Shown here piece after piece: positions 7,833-23,000 of a DNA stretch of 64,000 bases. The translations under genes and the position numbers were made by a program. Below the pieces are notes generated by a model, which worked only from the letters and a program-made list of their open reading frames with translations, did no database searches and was not told where the DNA came from. The number at the start of each line of letters is the position of its first letter. The stretch's first letter is position 1. This DNA comes from Burkholderiales bacterium (GTDB lineage: Bacteria > Pseudomonadota > Gammaproteobacteria > Burkholderiales > Burkholderiaceae_C). Where the stretch lies: NCBI GenBank assembly GCA_026954015.1, contig JAIXLP010000029.1, positions 4,778-68,777 of the forward strand, written 5' to 3'.

Positions 7833-10301
7833 CTATCGCCTGGTTTTGCTTTGTCCCTCTTCCCAGCCTTCTTTGACCCCTGCCGTGAAGTCGCGCCAGA
7901 AATCTGAGACAGGTCGAGTTCTTTCACGCACGTTGTCCCCCAGGGTTGGGCGCTGAGCCATGATTCGCAACCACTCCAGCAGCTCAACCTGATACACCGC
8001 CGGATGCAGTGTGCAAGTACCAAGCCACAGCAGCAACTTTTCGGCAGCAGCTTCAATATCTGACTCGGCACCGTGAGAAATGGTCTGCAGACGCAGCCAA
8101 GCCTCGCGCAGAAAGCGCAGCTCATCGTTCAGTCGCCAAGCCACATAGTCCTTCGCAAAATCAGTGCCTGTGGCTGTGCGTGCTTTGAGCCGTTCAGCCT
8201 TGTCTTTCAGGCCTGACTCCAGCCGCTCGACCAGGGCTCGATACGCCTGGCACGCTTGTTCCTGCCAAACCATGTAACCCTTGCCACGCACCACCTTGTC
8301 GGCCAAGGCCTTCGCGCGTTCCGATTGTGTGCGGCTCAAAATGGGCAAGACCGAACCCAACACCAAGCCACCCGCAGGGCCAAACACCAGCAAGCCGATG
8401 GTCACACCAGCAAAATTGCCTGCCACCGCCAGCCCTGCTCGTACCGTTCCATTGACGATCACTTCCTGCAACGCCTGGGAAGCCGTCGTTTGCCCGGCGC
8501 TGTAGCGCTGCCATTCGTGCAGGGCACTCAGCACCACGGCAAAAGTGGGTACCTGGGGGTGCAACAAAGCATCCCCCGCATCCAGTGTGTTCTCCGTGAC
8601 CTGGTGCACCCCTTCTTGGCTGTAGCCTTCGACAAAATGGACCTGATTGGCCCAGTCCGGCAACTGCCCCTTTTCTTGGGCTTCGGCCAGCATATCCGCC
8701 ACCTCGGCATTGGCCAGTACCGGATAGTCGTAGCGCTCAAAATGGTGCTGCAGCAAGGACAGGTCTGCCGCGTTTTTCACCTGGAACTTCACACCATCCA
8801 CCATCAGGTCCCAGCCTGGTTCATTGGAAGTGGCTGGAAACTCCACAATGTGCCCTTGCTGAACCAACTGGCTGGCTACCACCTGTTCCGCCACATAGCC
8901 CTTCAGGTTGCTGATGGCACCCAACTGGGCATCGGCACTCAGCGAAGTGACCGCATGGGCAAACGCGGCGAACTCCAAGGGATCGGAAAGGTCGGGCACA
9001 CGCGAAAAATCGGCCGCCTGCAACACTTGCGGGTGAAGCACATGCAGGTGGTACAGCAGTTCACCCAGCGTCAATGCAGACATGGCAGCCATGTCAGATG
9101 GCGCATCGTTGCCCACGCGCATGACACGAATCCAGCCGTCGGCCTTCGGCGAACCGGGCAAGCCGCGCTCCATGATCTGGGCCACTTCCGGGCGCAAGGC
9201 CACTGCGGAGCGGTGGGCAGGGCCTATCAACGCCCAGTCGTTGCTGTAGCGCTGCTGCACCTCACGCGGCAATGTCCCCAGGCGGTCCAGCTCAGACACG
9301 CGAGCAAAAGCCCGCGCCATCCCCCGCAAGCCCGCGTTACCCGCATTCAAGCCGTTGAGCGCCAGCAACGCAATCACGCGCATGGCAATGGCCGCCTGGA
9401 TCTTCTGATTGGCGGAGCGTGCAGCCAACCATCCTGTGCCCAGCGTGGCCAGCACAATGGTGACCGGATTGGAAAGCACCGCCACAAAAGACACCAGCGC
9501 CGGGCCACTCACCAGCGGAATAAATGCCGACGCCTGGGCTGCCAGGATGTACGCAGAAAACCCGGCCACACTCACCGCTGTTCCCAGAGACGCCAGCCCG
9601 CCCCCAGTAAGCAAGATGGTTCGTATGGCTTCGTCATTCAGTTCACGCGCACCAATGGCCTCCAGCAATTGATTCCGCGCAGCCGGGTCCAACTGCGATA
9701 CCCGCTGCCGAACATCGGCAACCAAAGCCTGGCGTGCCGTGGCATGCGCGGCATCATCACTTTGCATGACCTGGGCCAGCATCTCATTCAACGTCTGGCG
9801 AGCCAGAGTGTCCAGGCTGTCTGGGGCCGTGCGGGTTTCCAGCCCCAAGCCAGCTTTGGCCTTATCGAACATGCCAGGCTGCAAGGAAGCCAGCAAGGTC
9901 GCCACCAAATCATCGGCAGCAGTGCCGGCCGAGCGAAGGCTGCCAAACGTCAAGGCCTTGAGCCCAAATGCTTCTCGCAGACGCATCCATAGCAACAGGC
10001 GCAAGTCTTCGTCCGGCACGGGCGCCTGCAGCCACCCAATGACGCCCTGCTGCAATGCTGCAACGGACGACGGGATTGCGTCTGTATCGCCCTCCTGCTG
10101 CCCATGGGTTCTGGATGCCCACCTCTTCCCCAAAGCATCCATGCGCTCTGACAAGCGCTGCTGCAGGGTTCCGTCTTCAAACAAGGCCAGGCAAGTGGCC
10201 AGCAAATGGCGCGGCGCCACCCCCAGCCCAGCCACCAGATCCCGCGACTGGAGGACCGAAGCCTGTTGATTGACCGATGGAGAAGGGAGCCGGTGATTCA
10301 T
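7833..10301 (-). CDS. unrecognised 822-aa protein: two membrane-type blocks flanking a PD-(D/E)XK-like core
   Basis: No family recognised. Residues ~1-225 are helical and soluble-looking. At ~228-297 is a long Gly/Ala/Val-rich hydrophobic block that could form two or three membrane helices, and a second lies at ~610-654. Between them, at ~465-510, is a pattern resembling a restriction-endonuclease fold: GYVAEQ near 470, PGWDL near 498 and FQVKN near 506. The C-terminal ~170 residues are charged and helical. The ATG at 10301 is preferred over an upstream TTG; no strong ribosome binding site is seen. It stands at the edge of the defence cargo, with an IS and a gene fragment upstream. A membrane-acting or DNA-cutting immunity effector is possible but inferred only. 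Confidence 0.6.
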   Translation of the reverse strand: MNHRLPSPSVNQQASVLQSRDLVAGLGVAPRHLLATCLALFEDGTLQQRLSERMDALGKRWASRTHGQQEGDTDAIPSSVAALQQGVIGWLQAPVPDEDLRLLLWMRLREAFGLKALTFGSLRSAGTAADDLVATLLASLQPGMFDKAKAGLGLETRTAPDSLDTLARQTLNEMLAQVMQSDDAAHATARQALVADVRQRVSQLDPAARNQLLEAIGARELNDEAIRTILLTGGGLASLGTAVSVAGFSAYILAAQASAFIPLVSGPALVSFVAVLSNPVTIVLATLGTGWLAARSANQKIQAAIAMRVIALLALNGLNAGNAGLRGMARAFARVSELDRLGTLPREVQQRYSNDWALIGPAHRSAVALRPEVAQIMERGLPGSPKADGWIRVMRVGNDAPSDMAAMSALTLGELLYHLHVLHPQVLQAADFSRVPDLSDPLEFAAFAHAVTSLSADAQLGAISNLKGYVAEQVVASQLVQQGHIVEFPATSNEPGWDLMVDGVKFQVKNAADLSLLQHHFERYDYPVLANAEVADMLAEAQEKGQLPDWANQVHFVEGYSQEGVHQVTENTLDAGDALLHPQVPTFAVVLSALHEWQRYSAGQTTASQALQEVIVNGTVRAGLAVAGNFAGVTIGLLVFGPAGGLVLGSVLPILSRTQSERAKALADKVVRGKGYMVWQEQACQAYRALVERLESGLKDKAERLKARTATGTDFAKDYVAWRLNDELRFLREAWLRLQTISHGAESDIEAAAEKLLLWLGTCTLHPAVYQVELLEWLRIMAQRPTLGDNVRERTRPVSDFWRDFTAGVKEGWEEGQSKTRR

Positions 10302-10441
10302 ACTGTTGTGGATCAACCCAAGGATCCAACAGCTTATCGGCGCAGAGCAGCCGTGTCAGCACAAAAAGCTCTGGTCATCGTGGCTTGCAGGCTCACAGGC
10401 CGCCTCAGCGATGAAAGCAGCCTTCGCTTATTTGCCGTTGC

Positions 10442-10610
10442 TCAGTGGCCCGCCATAAACCGCTGCCGGTGATAACTCAGGTAGGGCTGATGTTCCGGCG
10501 CCATCCAGCGCAGCCGCATCGCCGGGCTCAGGCCCAGCACGGCGCACGAGGCCGTGTTCAGCTCCGGCGCAAAGAGTACACGGCCTTGCTCGTCAAAATG
10601 GAGTTGGAGT
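10442..10610 (-). pseudogene. C-terminal fragment of an unidentified gene, cut by the IS
   Basis: On the minus strand about 56 codons run out of the IS end to a stop (LFAPELNTASCAVLGL ... YHRQRFMAGH). The stretch has coding character but does not look like the missing end of the methylase on the other side of the IS, so its 5' part was probably lost. The remaining 10302-10441 contains no gene I can support. Three tandem GGAGTT units lie at the junction with the IS. Confidence 0.4.
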
Positions 10611-10664
10611 TGGAGTTGACCCGATTCCGTGGACACATCATTCTTTGTGTTCAAGGAGTCGCAA

Positions 10665-10988
10665 ATGTCCAAAGTACGACCGCCGTACCCGGCGGAATTT
10701 CGCCAGCAGATGGTCGAGCTGGTTCGAGCCGGCCGCTCACCCGCGCAGCTCTCGCGTGAGTTCGGCGTCACTGCCCAGTCCATCACCAACTGGGTCGGCC
10801 AGGCCGCCATCGACGATGGCAAGCCTTTGCCTGGCAAGGAAGGTCTGACCACAGCCGAGCGGGAAGAACTCGTTCGCCTGCGTCGGCAGTTACGCCAGGT
10901 CCAGATGGAGCGCGACATCCTGGCAAAGGCTACGGCCTGGTTTGCCGGTCGCAGCGATGCGACTTCAACGAAGTCTTCGGACTCGTGA
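10665..10988 (+). CDS. IS3-family transposase OrfA
   Basis: DNA-binding subunit of the IS3-type transposase, 107 residues. The start MSKVRPPYP is chosen because AAGGAG stands just before it. A helix-turn-helix (AQLSREFGVTAQSITNWV) covers residues ~27-45, and a leucine-zipper-like stretch (ELVRLRRQLRQVQMERDIL) covers ~70-92. It overlaps orfB by 4 bp, and the full transposase is expected as an OrfAB fusion made by frameshifting, although I do not see a strong A-rich slippery site here. Confidence 0.9.
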   Translation: MSKVRPPYPAEFRQQMVELVRAGRSPAQLSREFGVTAQSITNWVGQAAIDDGKPLPGKEGLTTAEREELVRLRRQLRQVQMERDILAKATAWFAGRSDATSTKSSDS

Positions 10989-11735
10989 TGGCGAACCAGG
11001 CCGAACTTCCTGTGCGTACCATGTGCCGCGTCCTCGGTATCTCGGCCAGCGGGTTCTATGCCTGGCGCGAACGTGCCCCGTCGCAACGCAGCATCGCCAA
11101 CGCGGTGATGACCGAGCGCATCCGCCAGATTCACCAGGACTCCTACGAGTCCTATGGCATGCCCCGAGTGCGGGCCGAGCTCATTGAGCAAGGTGTGCGC
11201 ATCAGCCGCCAGCGTGTGGCGCGCCTCATGCGAGAAGCCGGTATCCACGGCATCAGCAAGCGACGAGGCTTCACGGTGACCACCCGCAGAGACAAACATC
11301 AGAGCCCGGCCCATGACCTGGTCAAGCGGCGTTTCCACGCCACTGGGCCGAACCAGCTGTGGGTGGCGGACATGACCTACGTGCCAACGTGGATGGGGTT
11401 CCTCTACCTGGCCGTGGTCATCGATGTCTGGAGCCGACGCGTGGTGGGCTGGGCCATGGGCGAGCGCATGACCGCAGACCTAGTGCTCGCGGCGTTGAAC
11501 ATGGCGCTGGAGCAGCGCAAACCCAAGGGCGTCATTCACCACTCGGACCAGGGCAGCCAGTACACCAGCCTGGCCTTTGGCGAGCGTTGCCGGCAGATGC
11601 AGGTACGCCCCTCGATGGGAACGGTGGGCGATGCCTACGACAACGCGATGGCCGAGAGCTTCTTTGCCAGCCTGGAAGGCGAACTCATCGAGCGCAACTC
11701 CTTCCAGAGCAAAGCTCAGGCGCGCATGGCGGTCT

Positions 11736-16328
<4,593 letters not shown>

Positions 16329-16394
16329 GGGCAGGAAGCGTTGGTGCGGGCCCGGTGGGCAGACACGGTGAACCGGTTCGGGTACAGTGAAACC

Positions 16395-16417
16395 ATTCTG
16401 ACCTGTCTGGTCAGAAT
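16395..16417. promoter_or_regulatory. perfect inverted repeat, probable toxin-antitoxin operator
   Basis: ATTCTGACC - TGTCT - GGTCAGAAT: nine-base perfect arms with a 5-base spacer, ending 22 bp before the antitoxin ATG. Phd/YefM-family antitoxins repress their own promoters by binding such palindromes. Confidence 0.7.
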
Positions 16418-16439
16418 ACTGGAGAGATGGAGGCGAACA

Positions 16440-16694
16440 ATGCAAACATGGCAGATGCAGACCGCCAAGGCGCGGTTTTCAGAGCTGGTGAAGCAGGCGG
16501 CCGAGGATGGGCCGCAAGAGATCACGCTGCATGGCAAGCCGGTGGCCGTGGTGCTGTCGCGCGAGGCGTTTGAGCGGCTGAGCGGCGGCGGAGCGCCGTC
16601 GCTGGTGGAGTTCATGCGCCGCTCGCCCCTGCATGGGCTGGATGAACTGGAGCTGGAGCGCGACCGCAGCCCCACGCGCGAGGTGGAGCTGTGA
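16440..16694 (+). CDS. Phd/YefM-type antitoxin
   Basis: Antitoxin of 84 residues. The N-terminus ([20 protein letters not shown]) and the following [17 protein letters not shown] match the Phd/YefM DNA-binding fold; the acidic C-terminal tail ([17 protein letters not shown]) is the type of flexible region that wraps and blocks a PIN toxin. A GGAGG-like site precedes the ATG. It overlaps the toxin start by 4 bp (GTGA), so the two are translationally coupled. It reads against the flanking defence genes and probably represses its own promoter through the palindrome at 16395. Confidence 0.9.
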   Translation: MQTWQMQTAKARFSELVKQAAEDGPQEITLHGKPVAVVLSREAFERLSGGGAPSLVEFMRRSPLHGLDELELERDRSPTREVEL

Positions 16695-17104
16695 GTTATT
16701 TGGTGGATACCAATGTGCTCTCGGAATTGCGGCGCAAGCAGCCCGATGCGCGCGTGGTGGCCTGGATGGAGCAGCGCCCCGCCCAGTCGCTGTACCTGAG
16801 CGTGCTGACGCTGGGTGAGATCCGCAAGGGCATTGAGCGGCTGCAGGGCGATGCCCGCCAGGCGGCGCTGCTGGACTGGCTGGAGGTGGAGCTGCCCCGG
16901 TTTTTTTGGGGCCGCGTGCTGGCGGTGGACGCGCACACCGCCGACCGCTGGGGCCGCCTGCAAGGCAGCGCTGGCCGGCCGCTGCCTGCCATCGACAGCC
17001 TGCTGGCCGCCACGGCGCTGAAGCACGACCTGACGCTGGTTACGCGCAACACGGCCGACTTTGATGGCATGGGCGTGCGGCTGGTGAACCCGTGGCTGGG
17101 GTAG
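16691..17104 (+). CDS. PIN-domain toxin, VapC/FitB-like
   Basis: Ribonuclease toxin of a type II pair, 137 residues. The PIN-domain acidic residues are visible: Asp in [10 protein letters not shown] near residue 6, Glu in [10 protein letters not shown] near 43, Asp in [10 protein letters not shown] near 100, and the terminal TRNTADF motif near 120. The start is a GTG overlapping the antitoxin stop. VapC toxins usually cut tRNA or rRNA; the target here cannot be read. Placement antisense between two defence genes suggests stabilisation of the island or a coupled abortive response, but this is inference. Confidence 0.9.
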   Translation: MSYLVDTNVLSELRRKQPDARVVAWMEQRPAQSLYLSVLTLGEIRKGIERLQGDARQAALLDWLEVELPRFFWGRVLAVDAHTADRWGRLQGSAGRPLPAIDSLLAATALKHDLTLVTRNTADFDGMGVRLVNPWLG

Positions 17105-17120
17105 CGTCTGCCCAGAGAAG

Positions 17121-17175
17121 CTACTATTTTTATAGCTGCTCGCGCTTACCAGTAAAGCGCTAGAGGCCAATTTGG
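17121..17175. repeat. dispersed ~55-bp repeat, copy A
   Basis: Contains TATAGCTGCTCGCGCTT, then AAGCGCTAGAGGCCAATTTG. It fills the space between the PIN toxin and the end of the SNF2 gene. Related copies lie at 4401, 50075, 52422 and 60163 (inverted). The two arms around the centre are partly complementary, so a short hairpin is possible. Confidence 0.7.
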
Positions 17176-20064
17176 TCATAAAGAATCGGGCAGCAGCACG
17201 TACACGCCCATCACGTCCACGGGCAGGCAGGGCGCCACGCTGTATTGGCCCACGTCGCGGGCGGCTTCGCGCACGCGGCGGTGGTCGGCCAGCAGGGTTT
17301 GGGCGCGCTCCTGGGCCAGGGCTTGCAGGCGTTCGGGGTGCTGGGCCAGGAACTGCAGGGCCTGGGCCACTTCGCGGGCCATGGCCTCGCGCGGCAGGTT
17401 GCCGGTGGGCGTGCATTCCAGCAGGCGGGCGGTGCCTTCGTCGCTCAGCCACTCGGGGTTGCTGCGGCCTTTGACGGCCAGGGCCACGGTTTCCTCGGCC
17501 ATCATCTGGTAGGGCTGGCGGCGGCGCACGTAGCTGAACTGGTGGCGCAGGCGCAGCAGCACGACGGTGGTGACCACGTCCACCCCATCGGTGATGGTGG
17601 CTGCGCAGCGGGCGGTGATGGCGGAGGCCTGGCCTGTTGCGCCATCGCCCTGCAAGGCGTTTTCGAGCAGGTGGTCGGCCAGCACGCTCACCAGGGGATG
17701 GCTGCGGTGCAGCTCGGCAAAGTCGAGCACCAGGGTGGTGTGGGCTGCGCGGGTGGCGCCTTCGGGCACCAGGCCTTCGTCGGCCAGGCGCTGGCGCAGG
17801 GCTTCGGGCAGGTGCTGGGTGTGCAGGCGGTGGGAGCTGCGCCGGGCGGCCTCCAGCGGTGCGCCCAGGCGGGCGCAGGCGCTTTGCACGAAGCGCTGCA
17901 CGTCGGCATGGCTGCCCAGGGCGGCCTGCTGCTTTTGCCATTCGGGCAGCACTTCGTCTGGGCGGATGCGGCGCTGGGCAAAGACGGTGCGGTTGGCCTT
18001 GGCTTTTTCGAGCGCATCGGTCCACTGGGTTTGCAGCGGTGCAATCAGCTCTTCGGCTTCAGCGAAGTCAAAGCCCAGCTGCAGGTTGGAGGCCTTGCCC
18101 TCGCGCTTCATCAGCGCGGCTTTGATGAGGGCCTGGTTGATGCGCTGCTTGTCTTCGGGCATGGGCACGAGCACGCCCAGCTCTTTCTGGATGGCCTCGC
18201 CCTTGCGCAGGATGACGTTGAGCACAAAACCATCGACCGGGTTGTCTTGCCCATACAGCATGGTGCAACGCACCACAGGGGCTTGCTGGCCAAAGCGGTC
18301 CACGCGGCCTTCGCGCTGCTCGTGGCGGGTGGGGTTCCAGGCCAGGTCGTAGTGGACGACGGCGGTGAACAGGTGCTGCAGGTTGATGCCCTCGGAGAGG
18401 CAATCGGTAGCGACGAGGATGCGGCCCTGGGTGGCGGCGTCGCCCTCCTCCATGCCTTCGACCTTGGCGCGGCGCTCTTCGGGGCTGAGTTCCCCGGTGA
18501 CCACATCCACCAGGACTTGCGAAAAGTGCTTTTTGAGCTCGGCGGCGACGTAGTGCGCGGTGGCGACGTAGCGGCAGAACACCACGGGCGCAAAGCCGTC
18601 CTTCAACAAACCCTCCATGTGGGCGATGAGGGCGGCCAATTTGGGGTCGCCTGCCTTGCCGGAGAGGCGCTGGGCCTCGGTGATGAGGGCGGTCAGGCGG
18701 GTGCGGTCTTGCAGGGCGGCGTGGGTTTCATCAAGCTGGCCGGCGGGCTCCAGGTCGTTGCCGTGCAGGTCGTCGGCCTGGCCGTCATGCAGGCGGTCAT
18801 CGCCTAGCAGGTCGTCTTCGTCGGTGCTGCCCAGGTCAGCCGTTTTGCCTTCCAGCCGGGTGGTGAGTGCCTTGACGGCGGCTGCAGGGGACGATGCCAC
18901 GCAGCGCAGCAGGGCCAGTGTGGCGTACCAGATCAGGCGGGCACTGCCTTGCTGGCTTTGTTCGACCGATTCGGCCATTTCGCGGCAGTAGGCTTGCACG
19001 GCGTCAAAAAAGGCTCCCCAGTCGCCGGTGAGCTTGTACGTGAGCTCGGTTTTCATGCGGCGGGCAAAGCCCCGGCCGTCGTCGGTTTCAGCCTGCCATT
19101 CCACGATGTCTTTGCGGCGGCGCTGCACGAAGTGGCGGGCCAGTTGCTGGCGCAGTGGATCGTCGGCCGAAGCCCGGCTTTGCAGCCCCAAGAATGCAGG
19201 ATCGAGCAAAGACAGCAGGTTGTAAAACGCGGCCTCGTCGCCTGAATGTGGCGTGGCGGTGAGCAGCAGCAAATGGCGCTCGGCGTCTTTGGCAAGGCGC
19301 TGCAATAGCTCGAACCGCAGTTGCTTGCCCGCCCCGCTGCTGGCGCAGGTGTGGGCTTCGTCCACGATGATGCATTCGGGAGCGATGCTCAAGAAGTGCT
19401 CGCGGTGGCGCTCGCTCTTGATGTAGTCAAGGCTGACCACCACCACAGGGTGCTGGTCGAACAGGCCCACGCCATGGGGCAGGTCGCGTTCGATGCGGCT
19501 GGCGCTGGCCGATGTGAGGGCCACGGCCTGCAGGTTGAAGCGGTTTTGCAGTTCGCCCTGCCATTGCTCCACCAAGTGGGGTGGGCACAGCACGGCCAGA
19601 CGGGTGATCTCGCCACGGTCCATCAATTCGCGGGCAATCAGCCCGGCCTCGATGGTTTTGCCGATACCCACGTCGTCGGCAATCAAGAGGCGCACGGTGG
19701 TCAGGCGCAGGGCCATGAGCAGCGGCACGAGCTGGTAGGCACGCGGCTCGACGGCGATGTTGCCGAACGAACGGAAAGGCCCACCACCTGCGCGCAGCTT
19801 GAGGCGCAGCGCATCGCGCAGCAGGAGGGCTGCGGCGTGGTTACCGGCATGCTCGGGATCGGGCCAGGCGAAGGTAGCGGGGGTGACGGGCTCGAATTCG
19901 AGTTCGGGGATGAGGGTGATGATGTCTTCATCCGCACCGCCCAAGGGGCGCAGGCGCAGCAGGCTGCCCACTTCGCCCTGGTGGGTGTCGGACTGCACGA
20001 CCCATTCACGCCCACGGGCGCGCACCAGGTTGCCGGGCAGGTAGTCAAGGGTGTCGGTGGTCAT
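17176..20064 (-). CDS. SNF2-type helicase, DrmD-like
   Basis: Swi2/Snf2 family DNA translocase of 962 residues. Walker A DDVGIGKT lies near residue 130, the DEAH box (VDEAHTC) near 235, LTATPHSGDE near 265, and the second RecA lobe holds ATDCLSEGINL and the QREGRVDRFGQ arginine-finger motif near 587. The domain order and size match DrmD of class 1 DISARM, which pairs with an adenine methylase. Its ATG is 18 bp after the stop of the upstream helicase, so the two form an operon. The methylase lies downstream in the same direction, with a toxin-antitoxin pair between them on the other strand. Assignment to DISARM is by resemblance. Confidence 0.85.
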   Translation of the reverse strand: MTTDTLDYLPGNLVRARGREWVVQSDTHQGEVGSLLRLRPLGGADEDIITLIPELEFEPVTPATFAWPDPEHAGNHAAALLLRDALRLKLRAGGGPFRSFGNIAVEPRAYQLVPLLMALRLTTVRLLIADDVGIGKTIEAGLIARELMDRGEITRLAVLCPPHLVEQWQGELQNRFNLQAVALTSASASRIERDLPHGVGLFDQHPVVVVSLDYIKSERHREHFLSIAPECIIVDEAHTCASSGAGKQLRFELLQRLAKDAERHLLLLTATPHSGDEAAFYNLLSLLDPAFLGLQSRASADDPLRQQLARHFVQRRRKDIVEWQAETDDGRGFARRMKTELTYKLTGDWGAFFDAVQAYCREMAESVEQSQQGSARLIWYATLALLRCVASSPAAAVKALTTRLEGKTADLGSTDEDDLLGDDRLHDGQADDLHGNDLEPAGQLDETHAALQDRTRLTALITEAQRLSGKAGDPKLAALIAHMEGLLKDGFAPVVFCRYVATAHYVAAELKKHFSQVLVDVVTGELSPEERRAKVEGMEEGDAATQGRILVATDCLSEGINLQHLFTAVVHYDLAWNPTRHEQREGRVDRFGQQAPVVRCTMLYGQDNPVDGFVLNVILRKGEAIQKELGVLVPMPEDKQRINQALIKAALMKREGKASNLQLGFDFAEAEELIAPLQTQWTDALEKAKANRTVFAQRRIRPDEVLPEWQKQQAALGSHADVQRFVQSACARLGAPLEAARRSSHRLHTQHLPEALRQRLADEGLVPEGATRAAHTTLVLDFAELHRSHPLVSVLADHLLENALQGDGATGQASAITARCAATITDGVDVVTTVVLLRLRHQFSYVRRRQPYQMMAEETVALAVKGRSNPEWLSDEGTARLLECTPTGNLPREAMAREVAQALQFLAQHPERLQALAQERAQTLLADHRRVREAARDVGQYSVAPCLPVDVMGVYVLLPDSL

Positions 20065-20082
20065 GCAGAAAAGTGGGGGCGG

Positions 20083-23000
20083 TTAGCTAAAAACATGGGG
20101 GTGGCTGGCAAATTGCGCAGGCCATTGTGCGGGGTTGGACATGTCGAGCACGGTCTGCCCCTTGTCCACCAGCGCAGCCACATGTTCGGCCAGCGGCGGC
20201 GCGAGCACCACGACCGTGCGCGCGGCCTTGTACTGGCCTGCCACGGTGAGTTGACCACCCAGCGCTGGCACCTGGTACTGGTCGGGCTCCCGGTGCCCAC
20301 CCGCTTGCAGGGCTTGCTGCCACTGGGCGAACAGGTCGCCTGCACTGTCGGCATCCCCCGCAGCTTTTGCGCTGGCTGGGGGTGCGGGCGCAGCATCGTC
20401 AGGTGCAGCGGTCACCTGGGCGTTGGCCAGGGCGACCAGCATTTCGATGGCCTGGGCATTGCGGCGGTTGATGTGATCGTGATCGGGCTGGTTGAAGTAC
20501 GACAGCAGGCACTGGTAGCAACCGGCTTCGCAAATGCTTTGGCCTGTGGCGGTTTTTTGCTCCAGCGCGTCCAGGCCATCGACCGTCCAGGGGCCCGCAG
20601 GTTGGTGGTGGTGCATCAGGCGCAGGGCTGCCGCCGCCACTTGCGCCATTGCCCCAGGCTCGGTGGCCAGGCGAGTGAGAACGCCCGCGCCGCCCTCTGC
20701 AGCCTCGTAAAACAGCAGCGCCTTGCGGTCGTCTTGCTTGGGCAGGGGCTCGGCCACCAGCTCGGATTCTTCGATCTGGAAGGTCATTTCAATGCCGCGC
20801 TTGAGGGCCGCTTGCAAAGTGGCCATGGCTTCCAGATCCAGCGGCTTGGCAGGCGCCAGGATCAGAATGTTGCGGTGGTCCTCGACGAACGGAACGATCT
20901 GCTGGTTGGGCACCTTGTCGAGCAGTTCGGAATCGGTGGCGTCCGAGTCTTCGGTGGCACCGGGTTCGTCTTTTTTGCTCCATTGCCCAGTGATGGGGTT
21001 GATGTAAAAGCCCAGTTGCTCCTTGTTCTTGCGCCTGCGCCAGCCCCGGTTGATGCGCCAGATTTGTGCGGCGGGGGCGTAGGTGAGCGCGGCCATGGCC
21101 TCTTCAGCGGTGCCATCCGTGCCGGTTACCAGCGATTTGTGCTGGGCTATCTTGCCATCGGGCCCCGGCAAGAAGCGGTAGGTGGTTTGCAAGTCAAAGC
21201 CTTGGCGTTGGCGGTCTTCATCGTTGATGGAGATACGCTCTACAGGCACGGTTTCCACCGTCTCAATGCGATAGAGGCTGCGTACCCAGTCAAGGTCGGT
21301 GAGCAAGGCACCACAGTTTTCGCACAGGTTGTGGTGCGGTTCGGTGCCGTCTTCGCCTCCCATGTGGGCGTAACCACATTGGCTGCAAACACGGCTAGCC
21401 ACGGTGGCGAGCTGGCTGTTGCCCGAGATGTGGTCTGCAGAACCCACGTTGAGCTTGGCACGGACCACGCGGTACATGCGGCCCTGGTGGTAGATGAGGC
21501 TACGCGGCCCGAATTCAGACAGCGCCAGAAAGCGCGGGCGGCTGACCATGCTGCCTTCGTCGTCTTTGCCTTTGCCGGACATACCGCCCTTGGCGGGAAT
21601 CCAGGCCATGAGAGGCAGGCGCGGGAAGTTGTAGCCTGGCAGGAAGCCCTGGCTGGCCAGGTAGCGGTAGGTGTAGAAGTCGGAGTTCTGCCCGTTGCCC
21701 GACTTGAGCAGCACCGCGTATTGCCGGGCGGCATCACCGTAGCGGCGCTGGGCATTCTGCTTCTCGGCATGGGTGGTGGTGTAGCTCTTGACCACCTGGT
21801 CGGCCATGTCCATCTGCTTACGGGTAGCGTCCACCAGCACACGCCAGCGCTCGAACGCGGCGCTGAAGTCGGCTGCGGCGCGCCGCACGGTGGCCTCGAT
21901 CTGGTCCGGCGAAAACCAGCTGCTGCCCGTCAGCACGGGCGCGAGCTGGGCCATGAAGCCCTGGGTGCTTTGCAGCGCGCGCGCCGTGACCTCGGGGGCC
22001 ATGAGCTTTTCTTGCAGCGCCGGTTGCAGAGGTTTTTCGGGCTTTTCAAGGTCCAGCAGCGGTGCAATGCTGGTGTCCAGTTGCACCTGCGCGGCAGCCA
22101 ACCAGACGGCGTGCAGATGGCTCTCGACCAGGTCGCGGTTGGCCAGGTCCAGCGTGGGCGGTTTGACGATGCCATGCACCATCTCAGTGGCATGGTGGAA
22201 GAACCATTGGTCGTGCGGGCTAAGTGCCGCACAGTAGGTGATGACCAGTGCCTGCTGGCCCGATCGCCCTGCCCGGCCGCTGCGCTGGGCGTAGTTGGCG
22301 GGAGTGGGCGGCACGTTGCGCAGGTACACCGTGTTCAGCGCCGAAATATCGACACCCAGCTCCATGGTGGGCGAGCAGAACATGACGGGCAGGCGCTCCA
22401 GTGGCGCCTCGTGCGCCGGGTTGGCGAGCCAGTCTTTGCGGTCTTTTTCGGTGTAGCGAAAGCGCTGCTCCAGCAATTGGCGGCGGCTGGCGTCCACCTG
22501 CGCGGTGTGCTCCTGGGCCTCAAAGTCAAACAATGGGTGTCCCTGCTGGCGCAGAGTCTCGGCAACAGCCAGGTAGAGGCGGCGGAAGAATTGGTTGTGC
22601 TTGCCGTTCTCAAGAGCCTCCGTTTCATCCACCAACCGCCAGTCCATGCTGGAGGCGTTGAGGCGCCAACCCACAACAGCCCCTTCCACATCCAGTTTGT
22701 GCACATATCCGTAATGTGACGCGGCCTGAAGCAGTTGCTCTATGAGTTCAACCCATTGGGGGTCTTTCCAGGTCGCCACTTGGGCTGCCGCAGCGCTGCC
22801 CTTCCAGAATTTGGCGGCTTTGATGTCCTTGAGCAAGCGCGAGCGAGATCCACCGGGCACCAGGTCGGTGCGAGGTTTCCCCTTGTATTCGGGGCGCTTG
22901 GTCAGGATGAGGTACTTGGCCGTCTCCAGGTTTTCATCGGGAGCGAAAGCCCAGCGCTCGTTCAGGTACTGGTGGGCTGTGGCCCTGGCTTTGTCTTGCT

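Noticed and set aside
19321..22719. Very long plus-strand open frame opposite the two helicases
   Set aside because: The minus strand encodes convincing helicase motifs throughout; the plus reading has no motifs and spans two real genes.
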